Shown piece after piece: positions 1 to 5,043 of a DNA stretch of 6,215 nt. Location of the stretch: assembly GCA_040881945.1 (NCBI GenBank), contig JBBECF010000059.1:1-6215 (forward strand). The letters run 5' to 3'. The notes beneath the pieces were generated by a model. That model was not told the DNA's origin. It worked only from the letters and a program-made list of their open reading frames with translations, and did no database searches. Source of the stretch: JBBECF01 sp040881945 (GTDB taxonomy: Bacteria > Pseudomonadota > Alphaproteobacteria > Dongiales > Dongiaceae). Both the position numbers and the translations under genes were made by a program. Numbering within the stretch: the stretch's first letter is position 1; the number at the start of each line of letters is the position of its first letter.

Positions 1-15
1 CAGACCCGAGCCAGT

Positions 16-44
16 TCGACAACCAATTGAATCTATTCGATAAT
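16..44 (+). promoter_or_regulatory. Promoter-like sequence in an AT-rich island
   Basis: TCGACA (16-21) and GATAAT (39-44) are separated by 17 bases; each hexamer matches the sigma70 consensus at 5 of 6 positions. They lie in a stretch (about 15-47) that is only about 30% GC, in sharp contrast to the very GC-rich surroundings. Read to the right, the promoter would transcribe antisense to the transporter gene that ends at 71, since no plus-strand gene follows closely. Alternatively the stretch is the control region of a gene lying to the left of the window, for instance a regulator binding site. The hexamers are seen directly; the function is inference. Confidence 0.25.
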
Positions 45-70
45 TAGCCGGACACCACTGGGACGGGACA

Positions 71-928
71 CTAGCGGCGCCGCTCGCGCCACAGGATGAA
101 CAGGCCGCTGGCGATGATGATGCCGGCACCGAGCAGGACCGCGACGTCCGGCACGTCGCCGAACAACACCAGCCCGAAGGCGATGCCCCAGAGCATCTGG
201 GTGTAGTGGAACGGCGACACGGCCGCCGCCGGGGCGGTGCGGAACGCCTCGATCAGCGCCAGGTGGCCGAGGCCGCCGAGGAGACCGGCCAGCGCCATGA
301 CCGCGAGGTCGCCGGCGCCGGGCGGAACGAACACCGCCGGCACGGCCGGACCGCTGATCGCCATGGTGGCGAGCAATATCGCCACCAGCATCGCCGCGCT
401 CGACTCGCCGCCGCCGAAGCGGCGCAGCACGATCAGCGACAGCGCGAACAGCACGGCCGCGGCGAGCGCCGCCAGATGGCCGGGGTCGAGCGCCGCGAAG
501 CCCGGCTGCAGCACGACCATGACGCCGGCGAAGCCGACCGCGACCGCCGACCAGCGACGCCAGCCGACCGCCTCGCCAAGGAGCGGCACCGACAGCGCCG
601 TCACCAGCATCGGCGCGGCGAAGACCAGGACATAGGCCTCGGCCAGCGGCAGCCGGCTGAAGGCGTAGTAGACGAGCAGCGTGTCGGCGGCGAGCAGCAG
701 CGCGCGCACCGCCACCCAGAGCGGGCGGCGCGGGCGCAGCGCCGCCCACCCGCCGCCCCTCGCCATCAGCCAGGCGACCGGCGCCAAGGCGAAGACGGCG
801 ACGAGGAACGTCACCTCGGTGACGGGGTAGCGCGCCACCAGCCACTTCACGGCGGCGTCGGCGGCGGAGAACAGCGCGAAGCTGAGAACCGCGAAGCCGA
901 CGCCCCGCCCGATGCCGCCGCTGGTCAA
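71..928 (-). CDS. EamA/DMT-family membrane transporter
   Basis: This is a 285-residue integral inner-membrane protein of the drug/metabolite transporter superfamily, which contains metabolite exporters and importers; the substrate cannot be told from sequence. About ten hydrophobic segments fall into two repeats, roughly residues 8-140 and 150-280, as expected for tandem EamA domains. Family-like stretches are PLAEAYVLVFAAPMLVTALS followed by LLGE (94-119) and the equivalent in the second half, APAAAVSPFHYTQMLWG (232-248) followed by LFGD. The short C-terminus ends in a basic RERRR tail, consistent with cytoplasmic location. The start is uncertain. TTG at 928 gives a normal-length N-terminus just before the first membrane segment and has a weak G-rich stretch upstream. 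In-frame GTG at 967 would add 13 mostly polar and basic residues (AAFRKESRGRRG) but has GAGG with no spacing. The frame stays open far upstream only because it runs antisense to rpmB. No functional link to the que genes is visible. Confidence 0.88.
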   Translation of the reverse strand: MTSGGIGRGVGFAVLSFALFSAADAAVKWLVARYPVTEVTFLVAVFALAPVAWLMARGGGWAALRPRRPLWVAVRALLLAADTLLVYYAFSRLPLAEAYVLVFAAPMLVTALSVPLLGEAVGWRRWSAVAVGFAGVMVVLQPGFAALDPGHLAALAAAVLFALSLIVLRRFGGGESSAAMLVAILLATMAISGPAVPAVFVPPGAGDLAVMALAGLLGGLGHLALIEAFRTAPAAAVSPFHYTQMLWGIAFGLVLFGDVPDVAVLLGAGIIIASGLFILWRERRR

Positions 929-965
929 GCCGCGCCGCCCCCGGGATTCCTTGCGAAAGGCCGCC

Positions 966-994
966 ACCCTCGGCCGCGATGCCGGCCCTGTCAA
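966..994 (-). promoter_or_regulatory. Possible promoter of the DMT transporter gene
   Basis: A perfect minus-strand TTGACA -35 hexamer lies at 994-989. The sequence 17 bases downstream (971-966, GAGGGT) does not resemble TATAAT, so the call rests on the -35 alone. Transcription would begin near 960, which fits the TTG start at 928 and argues against the GTG at 967. Confidence 0.22.
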
Positions 995-1030
995 CCGCGC
1001 CGCCCCGGCCGAAGTCCGGCCCTGCGAGCC

Positions 1031-1060
1031 TTGACGATACGGCCGGCGGTGCCGTACAAC
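1031..1060 (+). promoter_or_regulatory. Sigma70-type promoter of rpmB
   Basis: TTGACG (1031-1036), preceded by C to give the CTTGAC form typical of alphaproteobacterial -35 boxes, is followed after 18 bases by TACAAC (1055-1060), which matches TATAAT at 4 of 6 positions. Predicted transcription starts near 1067, giving a leader of about 57 bases before the rpmB start. It is the best promoter candidate in the divergent DMT/rpmB intergenic region. Confidence 0.5.
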
Positions 1061-1073
1061 CCGGCCTCGCTCC

Positions 1074-1093
1074 CGGGCGGCTGCGGCCGCCCG
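1074..1093 (+). promoter_or_regulatory. Hairpin in the rpmB leader
   Basis: CGGGCGGC (1074-1081) and GCCGCCCG (1086-1093) form a perfect 8-bp all-GC stem closed by the four-base loop TGCG. It lies between the predicted rpmB transcription start and the ribosome binding site, which starts at 1111. There is no T-run after it, so it is not a standard intrinsic terminator. It could stabilise the leader or serve in ribosomal-protein control. The structure is seen; the role is inference, and high GC content raises the chance of fortuitous stems. Confidence 0.4.
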
Positions 1094-1110
1094 TCCCGCA
1101 GTCGAACGCG

Positions 1111-1115
1111 AAGGA
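1111..1115 (+). promoter_or_regulatory. Ribosome binding site of rpmB
   Basis: AAGGA lies 8 bases before the ATG at 1124. It decides the rpmB start against the much longer upstream-open frame. Confidence 0.7.
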
Positions 1116-1123
1116 TTTCCGCC

Positions 1124-1417
1124 ATGGCCCGACGCTGCGCCGTCACCGGCAAGGGCGTGCAGTACGGCAACAACGTCAGCCACGCCAACAACAAGACGCG
1201 CCGCCGCTTCCTGCCCAACCTGCAGACGACCTCGCTGGTCAGCGACGCGCTTGGCGGCATGGTGCGGCTGCGGGTCACGACGCACGCGATCCGAAGCATC
1301 GAGCACAATGGCGGGATCGACGCCTATCTGCTCGGACGGCCGGCGGCGAAGCTGCCGGTCGAGGCGCGGCGCCTCCGCCGGCGCATCGAAAAGGCGCTCG
1401 CCGCCCGCGCGAGTTAG
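1124..1417 (+). CDS. rpmB: 50S ribosomal protein L28
   Basis: This is a structural protein of the large ribosomal subunit, 97 residues long. The N-terminal L28 signature is clear: MARRCAVTGKGVQYGNNVSH (1-20), then ANNKTRRRFLPNL (21-33), followed by VRLRVTTHAIRSIEHNGGID (47-66). The extended basic C-terminus (EARRLRRRIEKALAARAS) is usual in alphaproteobacteria, whose L28 is about 95-100 residues against 78 in E. coli. Only one cysteine (C5) is present, so this form has no zinc ribbon. The ATG has a good AAGGA site 8 bases upstream, and alignment to the conserved L28 N-terminus confirms it. The gene has its own promoter and leader hairpin and converges on yhhQ with 13 bases between stop codons. 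No intrinsic terminator is visible in that gap. Confidence 0.97.
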   Translation: MARRCAVTGKGVQYGNNVSHANNKTRRRFLPNLQTTSLVSDALGGMVRLRVTTHAIRSIEHNGGIDAYLLGRPAAKLPVEARRLRRRIEKALAARAS

Positions 1418-1430
1418 AGCGCGACCGCCC

Positions 1431-2135
1431 TCAATCCGCGACCAGCAGCGGGTTGAAGCGGGTGTCGCGGTCGTAGACGTCGATGCGGTCGCGGCGCTTG
1501 AGGAAGCCGACGACGGCGTAGGTGACCGGCGTCGCCAGCGCCTCGTAGGCGGACTTGACCAGCCACTGCGTGACGACGGCGGCGACGAGCCCGGCCGGCG
1601 GGATGATCCCGGCGAAGGCAAGCGTGATGAACACCGCCGAGTCTAGGCCCTGCCCGACCAGGGTCGAGCCGATCGTGCGCAGCCACAGCAAGCGCCCCTC
1701 GGTCGCGATCTTCAGCTTGGCGAGCACGAAGGCGTTGGCGAACTCGCCGATCAGATAGGCGAGGAACGACGCCGCCAGGATGCGCGGGGTCTGGCCGAGA
1801 ATGCGCTCGAACGCCGCCTGGCCGTCCCAGAACGACGCCGCCGGCAGGATTTGGGCCAGCGCGATCGCCGCGACGACGATCAGGTTCGCGAGGAAGCCGA
1901 GCCAGATCACCCGCCGCGCGGCGCGATAGCCGTACACCTCAGTCAGCACGTCGCCGAGGATGTAGCTGACCGGGAAGATGACGATCGCCGCCGGCAGCAG
2001 CAGCCCAAACGGCGCGATCAACTTGACCGCGACGATGTTGGCCGCGATCAGGCAGGCGACGAACAGCGCCGTCAGCAGCAGGAACCAATTCGAAAGGCCC
2101 GCGGCCGGCGCGGCCGGTCGGTTTTCTTGCGACAT
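1431..2135 (-). CDS. yhhQ: Queuosine precursor transporter (YhhQ/VUT family)
   Basis: This 234-residue inner-membrane protein belongs to the YhhQ family (COG1738, older name 'vitamin uptake transporter'). E. coli YhhQ is known to import the queuosine precursors preQ0 and preQ1. After a short polar N-terminus there are about six hydrophobic segments, roughly residues 16-40, 43-62, 76-98, 117-140, 155-178 and 181-210. Family stretches are FPVSYILGDVLTEVYGY (54-70), AYLIGEFANAFVLAKLKI (126-143) and LRTIGSTLVGQGLDSAVFI (152-170); the C-terminus is charged. The ATG at 2135 is chosen because GGAG (2150-2147) lies 11 bases upstream and the predicted promoter ends before it. A TTG at 2186 would add 17 residues but lies inside the promoter. 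The gene is divergent from queA, which supports the substrate assignment. A perfect inverted repeat abuts the start codon and encloses the ribosome binding site. Confidence 0.93.
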   Translation of the reverse strand: MSQENRPAAPAAGLSNWFLLLTALFVACLIAANIVAVKLIAPFGLLLPAAIVIFPVSYILGDVLTEVYGYRAARRVIWLGFLANLIVVAAIALAQILPAASFWDGQAAFERILGQTPRILAASFLAYLIGEFANAFVLAKLKIATEGRLLWLRTIGSTLVGQGLDSAVFITLAFAGIIPPAGLVAAVVTQWLVKSAYEALATPVTYAVVGFLKRRDRIDVYDRDTRFNPLLVAD

Positions 2136-2169
2136 GCCGGGACGATCTCCATCTGTTTTGCGTCCCGGC
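2136..2169 (-). promoter_or_regulatory. Inverted repeat / hairpin abutting the yhhQ start
   Basis: GCCGGGACG (2136-2144) and CGTCCCGGC (2161-2169) are perfect 9-bp inverted repeats around a 16-base spacer. In the yhhQ direction the 3' arm ends directly at the ATG, and the loop holds the GGAG Shine-Dalgarno (2150-2147). The stem could shorten the effective spacing between the Shine-Dalgarno and the AUG, or block initiation, or the repeat could be a DNA operator. If transcription starts near 2165, only the inner six pairs (GGGACG with CGTCCC) would remain in the RNA. It does not match the preQ1-I or preQ1-II riboswitch patterns I know. The repeat is seen; regulation is inferred. Confidence 0.45.
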
Positions 2170-2171
2170 CG

Positions 2172-2200
2172 GCAGTAGCGCCGCAACGGCGCAGAGTCAA
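2172..2200 (-). promoter_or_regulatory. Probable promoter of yhhQ
   Basis: Minus-strand TTGACT (2200-2195) is followed after 17 bases by TACTGC (2177-2172). The -35 box is strong and the -10 weak, as is common in alphaproteobacteria. Start of transcription near 2165 would leave a leader of about 30 bases holding GGAG, supporting the ATG at 2135 and excluding the TTG at 2186. Confidence 0.4.
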
Positions 2201-2209
2201 CGCCGGCGC

Positions 2210-2238
2210 TTCCTTAATCGGGACCCGCGGTCTATATC
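2210..2238 (+). promoter_or_regulatory. Possible promoter of the que operon (queA)
   Basis: TATATC (2233-2238) is the only TATAAT-like hexamer in the short region before queA. The matching -35 position (TTCCTT, 2210-2215, 17-base spacer) is poor. Transcription would start near 2245, about 28 bases before the queA ATG. CGGGAC occurs just before it (2219-2224), as in the arms of the yhhQ inverted repeat. Confidence 0.25.
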
Positions 2239-2272
2239 CTGCCCGCTTCCCGTCGAGCCGGAGAACCGTTGC

Positions 2273-3304
2273 ATGAGGGTCGATGCGTTCGACTTCGATC
2301 TGCCGCGCGAGCTGATCGCGGACCGGCCGGCCGTGCCGCGCGACGCCGCCCGGCTGCTCGAGGTCGCGGCGGACGGGCTGCGCGACCGGGCCTTGCGCGA
2401 CCTGCCGGCCTTGCTGCGGCCGGGCGACGTCATGGTGGTGAACGACACGCGCGTGATCCCGGCGCGGTTGACCGGGCGGCGCGGCGCGGCCGATGTCGAG
2501 GTGACGCTGCATCGTGCCGAGGGCGGCGGCCGCTGGCGCGCCTTCGCGCGGCCGGGGCGCCGCTTACGCGAAGGCGACGTGATCGAGTTCGCGCCCGGAT
2601 TCGCGGCCGAATTGCTGGCCAAGGGCGAAGGCGGCGAGGTGACGCTCGGCTTCGATCGCGACGGCGCGGACCTGCGCCGGGCGCTGGAGCGGCACGGCCT
2701 CATGCCGCTGCCGCCCTATATCAAGCGCCCGGCCGACGCCCGCGACCGCGCCGACTACCAGACCGTGTTCGCGGCCAAGGACGGCGCCGTGGCGGCGCCG
2801 ACCGCCGGGCTGCATTTCACGCCCGAATTGCTGGCGGCGCTCGACGCCAGCGGCGTCGCCCGCGCCGCCGTGACCCTGCATGTCGGGGCCGGAACCTTCC
2901 TGCCGGTCAAGGTCGAGGACCTGCGCGACCACGTCATGCACGCCGAGACCGGCATGATCGACGAGGCGGCGGCCGAGACGATCAACCGGGCGCGCGCCGC
3001 CGGCGGCCGCGTCGTCGCCGTCGGCACGACCAGCCTGCGGCTGCTCGAGACGGTTGCCGACGCGCGCGGGCGAATCGCGCCCTTTGCCGGCGAGACGGCG
3101 TTGTTCGTCACGCCCGGCTACCGCTTCAAGACCGTGGACCTGCTGCTCACCAATTTCCATTTGCCGCGTTCGACGCTGTTCATGCTGGTCGCCGCCTTCG
3201 CCGGGCTGGAGCGCATGCGCGAAGCCTACGAGCACGCCAAGCGGGCGGGCTACCGCTTCTATTCCTACGGCGACTGCTGCCTGTTGCACCGGGAAGGCGC
3301 GTGA
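2273..3304 (+). CDS. queA: tRNA preQ1(34) S-adenosylmethionine ribosyltransferase-isomerase
   Basis: QueA uses SAM as a ribosyl donor to convert preQ1 at position 34 of tRNA into epoxyqueuosine, the step after Tgt. The protein has 343 residues, the normal family length, and is cytoplasmic. Conserved stretches in order are FDLPRELIADRPA (8-20), VVNDTRVIPARL (55-66), PLPPYIKR (145-152), DYQTVFAAKDGAVAAPTAGL (161-180) then HFTPELL, LHVGAGTFLPV (202-212), MHAE (222-225), VGTTSLRLLE (250-259), TNFHLPRSTLFMLVAAFAG (293-311) and the C-terminal YRFYSYGD (327-334). GGAG (2260-2263) lies 9 bases before the ATG. The stop TGA overlaps the GTG start of tgt by four bases (GTGA), so translation of the two is probably coupled. 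It is the first gene of the rightward que series and is divergent from yhhQ. Confidence 0.97.
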   Translation: MRVDAFDFDLPRELIADRPAVPRDAARLLEVAADGLRDRALRDLPALLRPGDVMVVNDTRVIPARLTGRRGAADVEVTLHRAEGGGRWRAFARPGRRLREGDVIEFAPGFAAELLAKGEGGEVTLGFDRDGADLRRALERHGLMPLPPYIKRPADARDRADYQTVFAAKDGAVAAPTAGLHFTPELLAALDASGVARAAVTLHVGAGTFLPVKVEDLRDHVMHAETGMIDEAAAETINRARAAGGRVVAVGTTSLRLLETVADARGRIAPFAGETALFVTPGYRFKTVDLLLTNFHLPRSTLFMLVAAFAGLERMREAYEHAKRAGYRFYSYGDCCLLHREGA

Positions 3305-4434
3305 GCGCCGAGCGCCTCCGCTTCGAGCTGCGCGGCCGCGACGGCGCGGCCCGCACGGGGCGCCTGCACACCGCCCACGGCACGGTCGAGACGCCCGCCT
3401 TCATGCCGGTCGGCACCGCGGCGACGGTCAAGGCGATGACGCCCGAGGCGGTCGCCGCCACCGGCGCCGAGATCGTGCTCGCCAACACCTACCACCTGAT
3501 GCTGCGTCCGGGGGCGGAGCGCATCGAACGGCTCGGCGGCCTGCACCGATTCATGAATTGGCCGCGGCCGATCCTCACCGATTCGGGCGGTTATCAGGTG
3601 CTGTCGCTGACGGCCTTGCGCGCGATCGACGAGCGCGGCGTCGTCTTCCAGTCGCATATCGACGGCAGCCGCCACGAGCTGACGCCGGAACGCTCGATCG
3701 CGATCCAGCGGGCGCTCGGCGCCGATATTTCCATGGCCTTCGACGAATGCACGCCCTATCCGGTGGAAGAGGCCGCCGCCGCCGCCTCGATGCGCCTGTC
3801 GATGCGCTGGGCCGAGCGCTGCCGCGCCGCCTTCGTCGAACGCTCCGGCCATGCCCTGTTCGGCATCGTCCAGGGCGGCGTCTATCCGGCGTTGCGCGCC
3901 GAATCGGCCGCCGCGCTCGCCGCCATCGGCTTCCACGGTTACGCCGTCGGCGGGCTGGCGGTGGGCGAGGGCCAGGCGCGCATGTTCGACGTGCTCGACC
4001 GCACCGTCGGCCTGCTGCCCGACGACGCGCCGCGCTATTTGATGGGCGTCGGCAAGCCGGCCGACATCGTCGGCGCGGTCGCGCGCGGCATCGACATGTT
4101 CGACTGCGTGCTGCCGACCCGCTCCGGGCGCACCGGCCAGGCCTTCACCCGGCGCGGGCCGGTGAACATTCGCAACGCCCGCCACATCGAGGACCCGCGC
4201 CCGCTCGATCCCGACTGCCGCTGCCCGGCCTGCGCCGGCTACGGCCGCGCCTACCTGCACCATCTATGGCGCGCCGAGGAGATTCTTGGCCGGATGCTGC
4301 TGACTTGGCATAATCTGCACTATTATCAGGAGCTGATGGCCGGATTGCGGGCCGCGATCGCGGCCGGCGCGCTGGACGCCTGGACCGCCGAATTCGCGGC
4401 CGGGCAGGCGGCGGGCGACATCGCGCCGCTCTAG
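3301..4434 (+). CDS. tgt: Queuine/preQ1 tRNA-guanine transglycosylase
   Basis: Tgt exchanges guanine-34 for preQ1 in tRNA-Asn, -Asp, -His and -Tyr. The protein has 377 residues and is a zinc-binding TIM barrel. By homology to the Zymomonas enzyme the key residues are present: general base D94 in TDSGGYQV (93-100), nucleophile D268 in FDCVLPTRSGR (267-277), base-recognition D148 and C150 in FDECTPYP, and GGLAVGE (217-223), whose Val marks the bacterial preQ1-type rather than the eukaryotic queuine-type pocket. The zinc site is C306, C308, C311 (CRCPAC) and H337 (TWHN). The start is GTG at 3301, overlapping the queA stop; GGGAAGG (3291-3297) lies just upstream, and the conserved N-terminus follows at once. 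The frame is open 5' of the GTG through all of queA, but that is a shadow frame. A palindrome overlaps its stop codon, and REP-like repeats separate it from queF. Confidence 0.97.
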   Translation: MSAERLRFELRGRDGAARTGRLHTAHGTVETPAFMPVGTAATVKAMTPEAVAATGAEIVLANTYHLMLRPGAERIERLGGLHRFMNWPRPILTDSGGYQVLSLTALRAIDERGVVFQSHIDGSRHELTPERSIAIQRALGADISMAFDECTPYPVEEAAAAASMRLSMRWAERCRAAFVERSGHALFGIVQGGVYPALRAESAAALAAIGFHGYAVGGLAVGEGQARMFDVLDRTVGLLPDDAPRYLMGVGKPADIVGAVARGIDMFDCVLPTRSGRTGQAFTRRGPVNIRNARHIEDPRPLDPDCRCPACAGYGRAYLHHLWRAEEILGRMLLTWHNLHYYQELMAGLRAAIAAGALDAWTAEFAAGQAAGDIAPL

Positions 4435-4447
4435 GGCGCGAGCGCCC
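4434..4447. repeat. Small palindrome at the tgt stop codon
   Basis: GGGCGC (4434-4439), a two-base centre, and GCGCCC (4442-4447) form a perfect palindrome starting on the last base of the tgt stop codon. As RNA it gives a short GC hairpin without a following U-run. It is at best a weak terminator or a 3'-end stabiliser. Confidence 0.3.
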
Positions 4448-4463
4448 GAGTCGCCGAGGCGGC

Positions 4464-4496
4464 GCCCTCATGCTTCGACAGGCTCAGCATGAGGGC
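4464..4496 (+). repeat. REP-like palindromic element, copy A
   Basis: A perfect 11-bp inverted repeat, 4464-4474 (GCCCTCATGCT) with 4486-4496 (AGCATGAGGGC), encloses an 11-base loop TCGACAGGCTC (4475-4485). The core CTTCGACAGGCTCAG (4473-4487) is a motif I recognise as a widely dispersed intergenic repeat in proteobacteria. Minus-strand translation gives SLSKHE, a string typical of false genes called over this repeat. Copy B lies 14 bases on, in inverted orientation. Confidence 0.75.
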
Positions 4497-4510
4497 CTCA
4501 CCGTTGAAGA

Positions 4511-4545
4511 GGGCCTCACCCTGAGCCTGTCGAAGGGCGAGGCCC
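4511..4545 (-). repeat. REP-like palindromic element, copy B (inverted)
   Basis: The arms GGGCCTCACCCT (4511-4522) and AGGGCGAGGCCC (4534-4545) pair over 12 positions with one A/C mismatch, around the loop GAGCCTGTCGA (4523-4533). This loop is the exact reverse complement of the copy A loop, and the 15-base cores (4473-4487 and 4521-4535) are perfect reverse complements, while most stem bases differ. GAGGGCCTCACC is also directly repeated at 4491-4502 and 4509-4520, suggesting a paired (BIME-like) unit. The hairpins may act on the tgt-queF transcript by partial termination or stabilisation; no T-run follows. Confidence 0.75.
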
Positions 4546-4578
4546 GAACCGAGCCGGCACGAAGGTGCAACCGCCGCC

Positions 4579-5043
4579 ATGACCAAGCCCAAGCGACACA
4601 CCCTCACCCAACTCGGCCGCAAGGTCGCGCCGCCGGCCTCGCCCGAGGACGCCGTGCTCGAGACCGTGCCCAACCCGCACCGCGGCACGGCCTATCTGGT
4701 GCGCTTCGCCTGCCCGGAGTTCACCTCGCTCTGCCCGGTCACCGGCCAGCCCGACTTCGCGCATCTGGTCATCGACTACGTGCCCGAGGCGCTGTTGGTC
4801 GAGAGCAAGTCGCTGAAGCTCTATCTCGGCTCGTTCCGCAACCACGGCGGTTTCCACGAGGATTGCACGCTGGCCATCGCCAAGCGGCTGGAGAAGACGC
4901 TGCGCCCGACCTGGCTGCGCATCGGCGGCTATTGGTATCCGCGCGGCGGCATCCCGATCGACGTGTTCTATCAGAGCGGCCCGCCGCCGGCCGGCCTGTG
5001 GATCCCGGACCAGGGCGTCGCGCCGTATCGCGGGCGCGGATGA
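4579..5043 (+). CDS. queF: NADPH-dependent preQ0 reductase (7-cyano-7-deazaguanine reductase)
   Basis: QueF reduces the nitrile of preQ0 to the aminomethyl of preQ1 using two NADPH, supplying the substrate for Tgt. With 154 residues it is the short, unimodular (YkvM/B. subtilis-like) class of the tunnelling-fold superfamily, not the long E. coli type. The nucleophilic C52 that forms the thioimide lies in FTSLCPVTGQPDF (48-60) with D59. The QueF NADPH motif is ESKSLKLYL (75-83). H93 and E94 (GFHED) complete the substrate site. The C-terminus RIGGYWYPRGGIPIDVF (114-130) and DQGVAPYRGRG is characteristic of alphaproteobacterial QueF. AAGGTG (4562-4567) lies 11 bases before the ATG. The 144-base gap from tgt is filled mostly by palindromic repeats. 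The stop overlaps the queG start (ATGA), indicating coupled translation. Confidence 0.97.
   Translation: MTKPKRHTLTQLGRKVAPPASPEDAVLETVPNPHRGTAYLVRFACPEFTSLCPVTGQPDFAHLVIDYVPEALLVESKSLKLYLGSFRNHGGFHEDCTLAIAKRLEKTLRPTWLRIGGYWYPRGGIPIDVFYQSGPPPAGLWIPDQGVAPYRGRG

Noticed and set aside
206..1123. Upstream-open frame that would extend L28 to 403 residues
   Set aside because: The L28 family starts at the ATG at 1124 with a good ribosome binding site, and the upstream part is antisense to the DMT gene.
1418..1430. Bidirectional terminator between rpmB and yhhQ
   Set aside because: The gap is only 13 bases with no stem followed by a T-run. A weak inverted repeat inside the yhhQ 3' end (ccgcgac at about 1436-1442) is not convincing.
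929..1621. N-terminal extension of the DMT frame to 516 residues, antisense to rpmB and the 3' end of yhhQ
   Set aside because: The extension is low-complexity shadow sequence of high-GC coding DNA, and the transporter fold begins only around 920.
2136..2186. TTG at 2186 as the yhhQ start
   Set aside because: It lies between the probable -35 and -10 boxes, has no Shine-Dalgarno, and the added residues look unlike the family.
2136..2272. Known preQ1 riboswitch in the yhhQ/queA intergenic region
   Set aside because: I searched by eye for the preQ1-I pattern (short stem, C-rich loop part, A-rich tail) on both strands and did not find it; the hairpin present differs.
2269..3300. Open frame running through queA in the tgt frame, giving an apparent 721-residue protein
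   Set aside because: It overlaps queA in another frame, its translation is Arg/Ala-rich shadow sequence without motifs, and the real Tgt starts at GTG 3301. There is no sign of a QueA-Tgt fusion.
4435..4578. Insertion sequence remnant or CRISPR array between tgt and queF
   Set aside because: There is no transposase fragment and no regularly spaced repeat series; the two copies are inverted and only about 15 bases of core are shared.
4431..4688. Minus-strand 85-residue reading frame over the tgt-queF gap
   Set aside because: Its SLSKHE and LRQAQGE strings come from translating the REP-like palindromes, and the remainder is antisense to queF.
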